Assembly: GCA_947095585.1 (NCBI GenBank)
Contig: OX352763.1
Location: 47,707,481-47,771,480, forward strand
DNA from: Nephrocerus scutellatus
Lineage: Eukaryota > Arthropoda > Insecta > Diptera > Pipunculidae
Length of the DNA stretch: 64,000 bases
Direction: 5' to 3'
Position 1 is the first letter of the stretch. Every line of letters starts with the position of its first letter. A program made the position numbers and the translations under genes. Positions 32,568 to 43,448 of the stretch are shown here, piece by piece. The notes under the pieces were generated by a model. The model made no database searches, was not told the DNA's origin, and saw only the letters and a list, made by a program, of their open reading frames with translations.

Positions 32568-35500
32568 TCAGAGAAAACGTACTGGTGTATTGATTCGTCG
32601 GCCAGACTTGGTTGTCTGCCGTGTTGAAGTTGAAGTTGTTGGAATTGCGGATGATGTGTTTGTGTTGTTTTGCGTTGTATGTTCGGGTGTTGGCGGCAAG
32701 GACGTCATTTGCGATGCTGTACTTGACTCTTCCGTTGGTAGAAAGGCGGTTTTTAATCGATCGATGGAAATTTTTGCATTACGGTTCCCCAAATCGATAA
32801 GGAAATATTTATCGAATCGTTGCAAAACTTTGTGTGGACCCGTGTATGGTTGTTGTAACGGAGCCTTTACACTGTCGACTCGGACAAAAACATGTGAACA
32901 ATCTTTCAGGTTTTTTTTACAAAAACGTTAGGACTGCTGTGGTGCGATGTAGATGTAGGTCGAATTTGATTCATTCGTCGTCGAAAATCTTTCACGAATT
33001 CGGTTTCGGTCAGGTTGCTTTCAGATGGTGCAAAAAATTCTCCCGGAATGCGAAGTGTTTGATCTAAAACCAATTCGGCCGGTGATGCACCAATATCGTC
33101 TTTGTGAACTACCCGTAAGCCAAGAAGAATTAGTGGCAAAAGCGATGCCCAATCATTCGATGAGTAACATTTGATTGAAGATTTCAAGGTTCGTTGCTAT
33201 TGTTCGATTCATCCATTGGCTTGGGGATGATATGGCGTTGTTCGAAGATGTTTAACCCCAAGAATCTTGTTTAGCTCGTGAAACAAACTTGATTCGAATT
33301 GTCGCCCCAAATCACTACTGATTTTTACTGGAACGCCAAAATGTTGAATCCAACCATGGATAAGAGCGTTTGCAACCCTTTCAGCGGTCATATCAGGAAT
33401 TGTTATTGCAGTCGGCCACCGTGTTAATCGATCGATGATTGTAAGACAGTAACGATTGCCTTCCGATGGTGGAAGTGGACCAATTAAATCGATGTTGATG
33501 TGCTGAAATCGTTCGGTCGGTGCGATGTATGATGCGATCGACGTTTTATTGTTCTTGTGAATTTTCGATCGTTGACAAGGAACACATCGCTGTACCCATG
33601 ATTGACAATCTTTTCGCATAGACGACCAAAGGTATCTATCACCCACCAGTTTCGTAGTGGATCGAATTCCCAGATGTGTAATCTCGTGCAATTTCTTGAG
33701 AATCTGCGACCGAAATTGTTGCGGTACAAACGGTCGAATTTTGTTTGTCGAAGTTTCACAAAAAATTTGTGTTGTCGAGTCGGAAATTGTGTATTTTTTG
33801 AACACGAGTGTACAGTTGTGATGCTTGCCTTCGATGATTGATTTCAATTCCGAATCGTTTTCTTGAGCTTCTGCGATTTTTTGGAAATCGATTGCTTCAA
33901 GACTCACCGTATTGATGCGAGATAAGAATTCAGCGACAATATTCATTGCACCGACAACATGACGAATATCGGTCGTGAATTGACTAATGTAATTCAGTTG
34001 ACGAACTTGTCGTGGTGATTTGTTGAGTTTGGTTTTCTTCTTGTTTTTCGGTAAAAAAACGTACGTCAACGGCTCGTGGTCAGTGTAGACCCAAAATTGA
34101 CGTCCATCAAGCATATGTTGAAAATATTCGATTCCTTGAAAAATAGCTTCGAGTTCTCGATCGTACGTAGAATAACGTTGCTTCGTTTCACTCAATTTTT
34201 TGGAATAGAAACCGAGTGGTTGTGAATTTCCATCTTTTTCGATTTGATGCAAAACGGCACCCACGGCTGTATCGGAAGCATCGGTGTACAAACATAATTC
34301 AGCATTAACTGCTGGATGTCCCAACATCGTAGCATTTACGACGTCGTTTATGCTGTTCTGAAACGTTTGAGTTGCCTCGTCGGTCCAAACGATTGGTGTG
34401 GTGTCGTTCTTTTTATTCCCCACAATCAAATTTTGGAGAACCATTTGATTATTAACGGCGTGTGGGATGAATCGTCGATAAAAATTGACCGTACCCAAAA
34501 ATCTTTTCAGTTCTTGCGCCGTTTTTGGTTGTGAGTAATTTTTCAAAGCGTCGATTTTTTCAGGTAACGGATTCATACCGTCACGATTAACGAGATGTCC
34601 CAAAAATTTTACTTCAGGTTGAGCGAACACGCATTTGGCAACATTAATACTAAAACCGTATTTTCGAAGACGATCAAAAACTGTTTCGACGTGAATTTTA
34701 TGTTTTCGATTGTAGTTGATGCGATAGCGATGTCATCAATGTATGGGAACACAAAATCAAGCCCATGTGTCACTTCGTTGATCAAACGTTGTTGCGTTTG
34801 TGCGGCGTTTCGAAGTCCAAACGGTGTGTACATAAATTCAAATAACCCAAACGGTGTGGTTATCGCGGTTTTCGGAATGTCCTGTGATTCGACGGGGATT
34901 TGATGATAGGCCCGTTGTAGATCAATCGTAGAAAAAACTGATTTTCCGTGAAGAATATTTGAAAAATCTTGGATAAACGGAATTGGATACCTATCGGGTT
35001 TCGTAATCGCATTCAGTCGTTGATAATCCCCGCACGGACGCCATTCACCATTTGACTTTTTCACCATGTGTAACGGTGAAGCCCAAATCCTTTTCGACAG
35101 TCGACAAATTGCATAGATATTCGAATTCTTTACGTGCGATTTCGAGCGTCTCGAGTGATAATCGTCGCGGTCGTGAGAAAACGGGTGCACCATTTGTTGT
35201 AATGAAATGAGTCACATCCATTTTCGCTGGAGCCATATGATCGTGAAGAACCGTAATATCTTTGTATTTTTCGAGCAGGTCGAAAATGGATCGTTGATAT
35301 TATATGAAGTGAGACGATCAGTTTGGACGACGGTCGGTTGAGCTGTAATTGACAATTTCGTAACGCCGTCAATCAATTTATTACCCAACATATCGATGAG
35401 AAGATTGTGGTGCTTAATGAAATCTGCACCTATAATTGGTTGTTTAACGTCAGCGATGATGAATGACCATGTGAAATTTCGTCGTAGGCCAAAGTTTAAC

Positions 35501-35754
35501 GTTAATCGTTTTTCGCCGTAAGTTTGAATCGATGAACCGTTTGCGGCGTAAAGTAAGGTTTGACACGATGAGTTGAGTTTTTCGTTTTGATTTGGAGGCA
35601 AAACCGAAATGTCGGCACCAGTGTCAATAAGAAAACGTTGATTAAAATGTGTATCGGAAACGTACAATCGGTTGATGTTGTTTTGTCCAACCACTTGCGC
35701 ATCATCAAGTGATTGCTTTACGAGTTTTTTGAAAATGTGCAACCCGAGCGACAT
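32568..35754 (-). pseudogene. Gypsy pol (protease, RT, RNase H, integrase), frameshifted
   Basis: Protease 'FLIDTGADISVLPP' lies in 35,212-35,754, which overlaps the gag end. RT is in 34,609-35,193 with 'YRPIP'-like '[11 protein letters not shown]', 'AYHQIPV' and catalytic 'YIDD'. The frame 33,209-34,630 holds the RT thumb, RNase H ('LYTDASD', 'DRELEAI', 'YTDHEPL') and integrase with an HHCC finger and two catalytic aspartates ('INIDLIGPLP', 'ISSDLGRQF'). A frameshift after 'PYHPQANG' removes the glutamate from this frame. The rest of integrase follows at 32,906-33,187, then a frameshift at an eight-base T-run, then the C-terminal domain at 32,568-32,825. Confidence 0.9.
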
Positions 35755-36524
35755 TTCTTCGCTTTTTCACCGAATCGATCGTGATAGTAGCAATTGTAAT
35801 GCGGTCGTGGTGTTGCAGAACGTGCATTCTTTGAACAAGAACGCGATCGAGATTTGGAACGGGAACGGTATTCGATTTGTTCGATTCGTTTGGTTAATTC
35901 CATCCCTTGTCGTTCTAGTGACGACACGTACGATGACGTAGACGGCTGACTCGTTGACGCACAAGCGATTTGCGATCGGTCACTCGTTTCAATTAATAAA
36001 TCTGCCATCTTGGCCAAATCGTTGATATCGGCTTGTGGAATTGCTTGACACATCATTCGTACTTGTGTCGGCAATCGTTGCAACCACATCTACTTCAAGA
36101 ATTCGGTACCGACTTTTTCACCTCCGAGGTTTCGCATTTCGTTGAGTAGATGAGATGGTTTCTTGTCACCCAATTGGATATCTTTCAACAAGGTCTTGAA
36201 TTTTCGTTGTTCGGAAACGTCAAATTGTGAAAGCATCGCCCGTTTCAAATTTTCGTATTTATCATCATCTGGTGGCTTCTTCACGGCATCACTGACTTGC
36301 GACAATAATTTGGTATCCAACGCGGTTAAAAGATTATAAAATTTCGTCGTATCAACAGTAATACCAGCAAGAACGAATTGCGATTCTAATTGTTGAAACC
36401 ATGTTTCCGGGTCGTCTGCCCAAAACGGCAAAAATTTGATCGAAACTCGTTGTACTTGGTTATTACCGTTTTCGGGTGCAGGAGCTGGACCTGGTGCTGG
36501 AGTAGATTTATTGTCTCCATCCAT
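35718..36524 (-). pseudogene. Gypsy gag with one in-frame stop
   Basis: It starts at 36,524 with a proline-rich N-terminus, then a capsid-like region ('FWADDPETWFQQLESQF', 'YNLLTALD', 'LLNEMR'). An in-frame TAG at 36,090-36,092 interrupts it. The same frame continues to 35,718 with 'LPTQVRMMCQAI', an arginine/serine-rich stretch and a zinc-binding motif C-x3-H-x8-C-x3-C ('CYYHDRFGEKAKKCRSGC'). This CHCC arrangement, instead of CCHC, is characteristic of the CsRn1 group. Apart from the stop the frame looks intact. Confidence 0.85.
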
Positions 36525-36709
36525 TGTAAAAAAAATTCGAACTTTATACGCGATTTAATAAAATTTTATTTTTTACAAGACGTATTAAGTCGATAGTTTT
36601 TGTCGAATAAAAAAATATGGAGTCACTTTTCTTTCCTTTTGTAAGACTTCGATTTTCACTAAAAAACACCGAATTCCAATGAAATAACTAATGTTCGGGG
36701 TCACCAATA

Positions 36710-36894
36710 TGGAATATGGTCGTGGTGCGTTAAATGAAACGAATCCTTCTAATATTTAATTACAATTATGCTTTAATTTAATAAGTAACGAATTTAGAAA
36801 GTTATATCGACTGCCTTTGTTAACGATTACTATTACACTAACGAATATGAACGAATGAACTATCATGATGAAGTGTGTGAGTGAGATCGCCACA
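36710..36894 (-). repeat. 5' LTR of the Gypsy element
   Basis: 185 bp, beginning (minus strand) TGTGGCGATCTCACTC and ending CATATTCCA. It differs from the 3' LTR at about 11 sites. It is very short for a Gypsy LTR. No clear TATA box was assigned. Confidence 0.9.
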
Positions 36895-36908
36895 GGATCA
36901 TTATTTAT

Positions 36909-37817
36909 ACACGCATAGAAGAAAATAGGGTAGCAGCATGATTACAAGAAACAAATATATTTATACTGTGAAAATAGTTACTTGTCGTAAAAATGCCAAG
37001 TGATTGCAATGAAAATAAAATAATTGCAGCATTCATACAATTGTCAAAATATGGGTCTCACAACTATTAATTACTACAAAAATAATATGATTGTGGTAAC
37101 AGAGTAATCAATCGTTGTTTTTGTTTAAGACAACCATTTAATATTTTTAATATTTTTAATATTTTTTTTAATATTTTCAGCAGCTATTTTAAGTTGATAC
37201 AAAAAAAAACATTGTTATTAATAATATGATAATAATATTTTTGATCATATTTTACATATTATGGTTTTGCGTAAGTTATGATATATTTTAGTCATGTAAC
37301 AAAGAGTGAGCGCGGTGGCTCAGAAGAAAGTTCATGGACTCCAGAGCAGGAGGTTTGATGTTCGAATCCCAGAAAACACTAAAAGTATTTTTCAGAGTCC
37401 AACCTCTCGCGAATGTCTGAAAAACGACCGAGAGTAATAACTTGTCAACGAAAGCTTCTCAATTCGTCGTTCGGATATATTGATATACCATTGAATTGCA
37501 TATCGACTTCCATTTGTGTATAAAAATTTTACCACTCGCACAACACAAATGTTCGCGAAAAGCTAGGCTAGGCCGTGCACCGCAACTGGTCTCTGTCGCG
37601 CCAAATATTATTTTATTTTTTTTCTAATTTCTACAAAAATAGTTTCTTACAACAACATGATTCCAAACAAACATATAATGTTCTCTCCAACAAAAATCTT
37701 TTAGTTGTAACAACCAAACTATGTTTATTAACATGATTGCTGCAACAACAAAACCAACCATATTATGATCCTCTTAAAACATTTTTACAGCAACCATGTT
37801 TTTTTCTGTGTGTATAC
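36909..37817. mobile_element. Candidate DNA transposon with imperfect inverted ends
   Basis: The left end TATACACGCATAGAAGAAAA and the complement of the right end (TATACACACAGAAAAAAAC) are similar over roughly 35 bases, continuing into GGGTAGCAGCATG and TGGTTGCTGTAA. The interior is A+T-rich without a transposase. A SINE lies inside (37,308-37,608). Assignment to a superfamily is not possible, and the inverted ends should be tested by alignment. Confidence 0.4.
37308..37608 (+). mobile_element. tRNA-derived SINE copy 2
   Basis: Begins GCGCGGTGGCTCAGAAG (A box) with TGTTCGAATCCC (B box) at about 37,355. ACACTAAAAGTATTTTTCA and later the reversed AGCTTCTCAATTCG and CTAGGCTAGG blocks match the other copies. 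It is more diverged than copies 3 and 4 and contains an extra stretch around 37,470-37,530. No clear target duplication. Confidence 0.7.
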
Positions 37818-37839
37818 AGAAATTATAAGTTATTTTATA

Positions 37840-38065
37840 GTATCGAATTATTAGATGCAAAATTTACATTTAAATCACCCCCAAAAATAAGTGGTATTTT
37901 ATGATATTCTGTGCCAAGAAGAGTAGCACCTCTGTGACTATATGCAAATAGCTGGTGATGTAAAATCAGAAGATATTGTTTGATTAACAGATATATAAAT
38001 AGCTACGAAAATAATTTTTTCCATCCATATTTTTTGTTGAGAAAATATTCTTGTAGTGTTCTGTG
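37840..38065 (-). pseudogene. LINE endonuclease fragment
   Basis: On the minus strand the text reads 'IFVAIYISVNQTI', then in a second frame 'KIPLIFGGDLNVNF', matching the second half of a Jockey-type endonuclease domain with its GGD-x-N motif. Fragment only. Confidence 0.5.
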
Positions 38066-38089
38066 CTAATGGGTTAATGCGCGCAAGCA

Positions 38090-38390
38090 TAAAGACCCTA
38101 AAAGACCTCAAAAGACCCCTGTAAGACCATTAAAAGACGCAAAAGAGACAACCAAAAAGTGCTCAAAAGCGAAACCCGTTAAAAACCCCCTAAACGACTC
38201 TCAGAAGACCCCCACAAGACCCCCACAAGACGCTTAAAAGATCATTTAAAGGCATGGAAGAGATTCTCCCCAAAAGACCCGCTAAAAGACTCCCCAAAAG
38301 ACCCCAATAGACTTTCGAAAAGTCATCAAAAGACCTTCAAAATACTCCCTAAAAGACCCTGAAAGGACCCTCAAAAGAGCCCCACTATCT
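38090..38390 (+). repeat. Degenerate AAAAGACCC-type array
   Basis: About 25 imperfect copies of a 9-16-base motif (AAAAGACC, AAAGACCCC, AAGACCATT, AAAAGACGC) over 300 bp. Purine-rich on this strand. The period is irregular, so it is a scrambled minisatellite and not a clean array. Confidence 0.8.
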
Positions 38391-38680
38391 CAACAACGAA
38401 TATAGCATAGTTCTCCCTGTTTTTCTCTCTCTAGCCAAGTACCTTTTTCGATCCTTTATGATCGAAATCAAATATCATCGAAGCTGCTAAAATATATACT
38501 TTCCTGGCAAATGTGAATGTGCTTTCACTGAACTATCGTAGTTCAACAGAGAATTCTAACTCATGCACAATGAAACAACGAATATCATGGGACAATTTTG
38601 ATATCCCACGTTTGACGCATGTCGCGAGTCACGTGTAGCGCATCTGATGCGTATTATCAATTAGTATAGAATGATTTACT

Positions 38681-38976
38681 ACTTTTAATAAAAATAATAA
38701 TAATATTCGGCGCGACAAACCATTGCGGTCCAAGTCTAAGGCCTAGCTTCTCGCGACCATTTGTGTTGCGCATCTATATTTTTGGACACAAGTTTAAGGC
38801 CGGATCCGAACGGCAAATTGAGAAGCTTTCCATGACAAGTTATTACTCTCGGAACGTTTGTCACCCGTTCGCAAGAGGTGGGACACCGTGAAAAATACTT
38901 TTAGTGTTACTGGGATTCGAACCAAGAACCTCCTGCTCAGTAGCCATGCGCATTTCCACTGAGCCACGGCGCCCAC
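38681..38976 (-). mobile_element. tRNA-derived SINE copy 3, intact
   Basis: Full-length copy of about 296 bp. Minus-strand A box TGGCTCAGTGG at 38,956-38,966, B box GGTTCGAATCCC at 38,912-38,923, tRNA-unrelated body, and a (TTA)n-type tail at the left. GATTTACT flanks it on both sides (38,673-38,680 and 38,977-38,984). This copy displays the uninterrupted site that mariner uses in copy 1. Confidence 0.85.
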
Positions 38977-38985
38977 GATTTACTT

Positions 38986-40480
38986 TTGGCGAGCGATAAT
39001 TCTCGTTTGAAAACTTTACTCGAATCAGGTAGAACTCAATCGTTCAATATAGGACACTTCAAAGCTCAAATTTCGGGTGTAAATAAATTGCCCAAGCTTG
39101 AAGAAGTGCGAACTATTCTAGCTGGTGACTACTTGGATGTTATTGGTGTTTCTGAATACTGGCTAAAACCACATATTTCCATTAAAATGTTTTCTGTGCC
39201 AAATTATAAAATATTTAGAAATGATAGAAATTGATCAGCTGGGTGAGGCGTCGTAGCCTTATACTTATCTACTAGAATCAGACCAAAAATAAAAGTAATA
39301 GCTGATTCCATCTTTTTAATTCTTATTCCTGGAACTATTGAATTATACCAGTACTTGTATGGTGGGTGTTGTTCAAATGTTAGATCAAATTGTAATCTAT
39401 ACAAATTTGATGCTATTCTTGCTGACCTAGCACCGCGTTACAATAAAATATTTATTATGGACGACTTCAATCTTAACCTTTTTGATCCACTAGAATTGCT
39501 TACGGCAACTTCCTTTTTCGACGGGTTTGAATTTAATATAATCAACAACCTACAATTTCCAAACGTGGATTTATTTTTTCTTCTTTTTCTACCTCTGTAG
39601 TAGAGGCCCTAGGACCCACAAGGGGATACAGGACATAAAGAAAAAGAAGAAGAAGACTCTGTTGATTAGCTATCGCGACTGTAATCACTTCAGCCTTAAC
39701 CAGGTTGTAATTAACTATGAGAAACTTAATCGTATTCTATCCGTGGCAGATGGTCCTTAATCGGACCTTAACTGCTCTCTTTGATCAATATGTTCCAATT
39801 AAAACTAAATGGTTATTGAAGTATATTCTGGTACTAGTATGAGCGTGTAAAGGTTTGTTTGAATTCGTGTTTGAGGTTTATTTATTCTCAAATACTATAT
39901 AACAATATCTCAGCTCTACTTTTCGTTTCCTGGGGATGGAGTTTGACAATTATTATATCAGATTAAGAGTTGTCCTTCTTCTAATAAAATTATCAATGAA
40001 CGACAACCTGTTTATACGATAATTTAAAACTAGCAATTTCCTCTATGACGTTGTTATGGAAAAGTAATTTCTTGTGAGATCCTGTCGTATATGGAATTGC
40101 CTACCAACTTTAATTAGGAATTTGATAACTATTGCGGTCTTCCCTAGTCAATGCAAACAACATCTGAGATTATCTTTCGTGTATTTACTTATTTCACTTA
40201 AATTAGACAATGTCGCGCTCTTTGAGTGGCCCATCTTCACAGACTATTACTATTATTATAACATTTACGATTACTATAATATTTACCTATATTTGTATTT
40301 TTATTATTTTATGATTATATTATGTTATTGTTATTATTTCATTGTAAGAATTATATTATTATATTTTACACTTTAATTAGTTTTATAAATTACATAGATA
40401 CATATTCAACGATTTGAAAAAAAGACATTATCTTGATATTTTATAGATTAAAAATAAATTAAATTAAAAATTAAATTAAA
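38986..40480 (+). pseudogene. Jockey/CR1-type LINE, internally deleted
   Basis: Endonuclease start at 38,986-39,234 ('VRTILAGDYLDVIGVSEYWLKP'), continuing across a stop to 'FIMDDFNLNLFD' near 39,455. Central ORF2, including the RT, is missing. At 40,074-40,200 a frame has 'RSCRIWNCLPTLIRNL', the conserved C-terminal end of such ORF2 proteins. An A+T-rich 3' region ends in (AAATT)n near 40,470. A 50-bp RTE piece is inserted at 39,598. Confidence 0.75.
39598..39650 (+). mobile_element. Tiny 5'-truncated RTE insertion
   Basis: TAGTAGAGGCCCTAGGACCC through GGGATACAGGACATAA followed by (AAG)n matches the 3' tip of the RTE element read on the complement at 54,600-54,655. CTCTG occurs directly on both sides (CTCTGTAGTAG; GACTCTGTTG), consistent with a short target duplication. 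Only about 50 bp were inserted. Confidence 0.65.
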
Positions 40481-40489
40481 TTCCTAATG

Positions 40490-41580
40490 TTCTATCAGAC
40501 ACAATTCTAGTACCAGTCCATACATTCTAGTTCGAGAATTATGTATTCCATTATAACTGCAGTAATGATTATCGCGCGGGAGGTGTAAGCGTCTTCATAA
40601 ATAAATGTACTAGTAAATATAGTGTGTCGTCGCATAAATTGGAATCGGCTGATTGCTTACAGGTGGATGTTTTTGTCAATAATGAATTATTTACCATAAT
40701 CTGTATATACAAATTCCATTTTAATTTGTAAATCGATAATTTGAAATATTTTTTAATACCTATTAGGATTAAAAACCTGTACATTATTGGAGATATAAAT
40801 ATTAATATTCTGGATAGAAACGTCCGGAGTTTTGAGTATCAATCCTTACTGGATTTCTTATCTTATGGATTAAAATTTTATTAGAATAATTCTATAGATC
40901 ACTCAGGGAGCAACATAGCACATAAAACTTTACTTGACTGTAATAGTCTATGTGATAGCTTAAGAGCTAAATCATGGATTTCACTTCTAGACAGTAGTGA
41001 TCCATCTTCTGCATATAATCAATTCGTATTTATTATTCATAGTTATATTAATCAAATAGTTCCAACAAAACGTACAAAATTTAAATTCATTCAACTATGG
41101 ATGTCCACCGGTCTTTAATGTTTAACTTATAAGAAAACCATAATTTCAAAAAAACTTCAATAGTTTCCCCAAATTAAAGCCTTACAGAAGTACTTTAAAA
41201 ATTTAAGCACGAAAGTAAAAAATCTAATTAAAACTAGAAAGTACATAAACTTTAAGCGGCAATTTGAGATACACTCTGGTAATATTAAATATTGTCGACA
41301 CAATCCTCAGTAAAAGTAAATCAGAGTATAATTGTTTTGAAATTGAATCTGCACAGGGTGTACTTACTTCCGACCCTGAGATAGTGGCTACGGAATTTAA
41401 TAAAAAAATTTGTAATGCTGCCAGTAGTATAAATACATGTTTCGCTGAACCATGCTTGATTGATACTAGAATGGATTTAAGTAGGCCACTGATTTTTGGG
41501 AATCGTGCCTCAACGAAATTTTTTTTCTTTCCAACGGATAGAACTGAGGTTTTTATTGCTCTTCGTGATTTAAAGACTTA
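40490..41580 (+). pseudogene. LINE endonuclease and linker fragment
   Basis: Frames with 'YRAGGVSVFINKCTSKYSV', 'FTIICIY' and 'LYIIGDININIL' (40,540-40,815) match an AP-like endonuclease of the Jockey/CR1 group. The section 41,264-41,581 resembles the linker before RT. Stops and frame changes are frequent, and no RT follows. Confidence 0.65.
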
Positions 41581-41584
41581 AGGT

Positions 41585-41748
41585 AGGTAGTGCGACGACA
41601 CACTATATTTACAATGAAGAAAATATCGCATTTAGTTTTAGATTCTTAAGGATTGGATTTAGTTATAGGTAGTGCGACGACACACTATATTTACAATGAA
41701 GAAAATATCGCATTTAGTTTTAGATTCTTAAGGATTGGATTTAGTTAT
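41585..41748 (+). repeat. 82-bp tandem duplication
   Basis: AGGTAGTGCGACGACACAC starts at 41,585 and again at 41,667. The two 82-bp units look identical. A 22-base part of each unit is the exact complement of a stretch at 40,613-40,634 within the LINE fragment upstream. Confidence 0.9.
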
Positions 41749-41957
41749 TTCCTTTTCTTTTTCTTGGGATTTATTTCATTAGAACTTATTTAATCACTAA
41801 CCCACATATAAATACGTTCCGAAATAAATTCGAGTTTTGGCGGTTACTTAAACCACATAGTCCTTTTCTTTAAAAAATATCGCGGTCAAAATTAACATTT
41901 CAATTTGTCGCCACGTTGCAAAATGTATGTATTGTACAGCAGAAATGTTGAAAAATC

Positions 41958-42571
41958 TTTAAATTATATATATTATCATAGCGTGCCCGTGTATGTGTTT
42001 ATTTGTGGCGGGTGGAATCTTCAGATACATTTTTAAACCACTTCTTAAAGACCAATTTCATTCAATCTTTGCACACATGTGTATCTCCGATGAGATATTT
42101 TCTGTACTGATCTGTACTGTATTTTTACTTTGAAAATGATCGGGCTCCTGGGCCCAGGGGCTCCCATATATATATTTTTAAATTTAATTGATTTTATGTG
42201 TATCTCCGATGATAACCCTTCTTATAAAAATGTGTGAGTGATCGGGCACCAGGGTCGAATGCTCCCATACATATTTCTTCAAAATTAACCCGATTTTATT
42301 AAAACTTTGCACAGATATGAATCTTCAATGGCAACACTTTCAGTAAATATTCGGAAAGGATTGGATACAAGGGCAAGACGCTACCATATAATTTTTAATC
42401 AGATTTTATTCAAACTTTGCACACATGTGAATCTCCGATGAAAACACTTTTTGTAAAAATTTGGAAGTGATCGGGCTCCCGATCCGATTAACCCGATTTT
42501 ATTCAAATTTTGCACACATCCTTATCTCCGATAAGAGAATTTACATGAAAATGTTAATTGGTTGGTTTTTT
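41958..42571 (+). mobile_element. HINE-17, old diverged copy
   Basis: Head-like TTTAAATTATATATATTATC, then CGTGCCCGTG, five core repeats with CACACATGTG and ATCTCCGATG, and tail GATAAGAGAATTTACATG with TTAATTGGTTGG. Its divergence is much greater than for HINE-3 to HINE-7. Confidence 0.7.
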
Positions 42572-42684
42572 GTATTTTATGCTTTGCTAAAATTATTTTG
42601 TCTGAGATTAAGACGGCACACTCATCGCTCTCATGCGAATTCAGTTCAGATTTAGATCAAAGAGAAGTTACCAAGTATGTTTCT

Positions 42685-43184
42685 TTAACAAGAACTCTCT
42701 CTGGTCAGAATGATCCAAACGATTATCACGAATAATTTTTTTTTTAATCGTACACAGTGAGCAGCGCGAATCAAAGAAGCATGACAAATTAGTGAGTTGT
42801 GGGCATGAACGTGGGGAATATACCAATTATAACACTTCTTCTCCGTTGGTTGGAATCGTAATATTTTCCTTCCACCAGGAAACCAATTTTCACGACAACA
42901 AAAAAATATATAATCGTGCCAACATGGATTCGTGAATTTCATCGCAATTTGGAGGCAAACACAATTTGTTAAGCTCCATTCGCCAAAATAATATAAAGTA
43001 CGTTCTCTTCGTCCAATTGTGACTTTCTTTTTAAGCTTTGATATATCTACTTGTTTGCTGGAGAAATAGTCAAAAATTGTGAATACCTCTGTCACGTCGT
43101 TTTCCTCTGCATTAGTTTCCTTCATTTAGGTAGCTCTATAGACGTATGTACTCATATGTTTATTTATAATAACATTGCAGCATA

Positions 43185-43218
<34 letters not shown>

Positions 43219-43448
43219 ATATATTTATAATAAATTTGTTTTAAACAAATTGTCGCAATTGTCACCAGTAGATAAAATTTAACGCTTCGTGCATCTCGCA
43301 CAGTATAATATATAATGTAAATACATACATGCGTGTATTCAAACTGTTTCCACGCTTGCTGGCCACCAAAATATAAAACATCGCCGATCATATCTTCAGA
43401 TTTTTTTTGATGTTTACATTTCCCTTTGAAGGAATTTCCTCCCGCCAC
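42685..43448 (-). other. Two adjacent unrecognised open frames
   Basis: Frames 43,164-43,448 (94 codons) and 42,685-43,125 (146 codons) are in line on the minus strand and separated by a (TA)n run. The second is rich in charged residues at its start ('MKETNAEENDVTEVFTIFD') and has several Cys and Trp residues in the middle. I recognise no domain. They could be two exons of a decayed gene or chance frames. No splice sites were tested. Confidence 0.3.
43183..43235. repeat. (TA)n microsatellite
   Basis: TATATA runs interrupted by TTTATA. It lies within the 3' part of the 94-codon frame noted above. Confidence 0.85.

Larger units (their letters stand above)
29363..32991 (-). repeat. Right arm of the 3.6-kb inverted duplication
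   Basis: Reverse complement of 24,703-28,331. This arm is probably the source, because its Gypsy part continues without a break into the rest of that element (32,371-36,894), whereas the left arm stops inside pol. The contents mirror the left arm: MITE 29,638-29,774, HINE cores 29,775-30,411, LINE C-terminus 30,664-30,849, endonuclease 31,027-31,398, HINE copy 31,696-31,957, then Gypsy. Confidence 0.9.
32371..36894 (-). mobile_element. Gypsy-type LTR retrotransposon, CsRn1-like
   Basis: Both LTRs are present at 185 bp (32,371-32,555 and 36,710-36,894), beginning TGTGGCGATCTC and ending CA on the minus strand. They differ at 11 positions by my count, about 6 percent. The primer-binding site TGGTGACCCCGA follows the 5' LTR (about 36,696-36,707), and its first 12 bases fit the 3' end of tRNA-Trp, as in the CsRn1 group. 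A purine-rich tract precedes the 3' LTR. The flanks GGATTA and GGATCA adjoin the LTRs and may be a diverged target duplication. Gag and pol are nearly complete but broken, and there is no env. Confidence 0.9.

Noticed and set aside
38881..38976. Possible functional tRNA gene at the SINE A and B boxes
   Set aside because: The A and B boxes are present, but the acceptor and anticodon arms do not fold well, and the same text recurs with flanking duplications and a long unrelated body, as in a SINE.
40200..40376. Tyrosine-rich frame 'YYYYYNIYDYY'
   Set aside because: It results from A+T-rich 3' untranslated LINE sequence.
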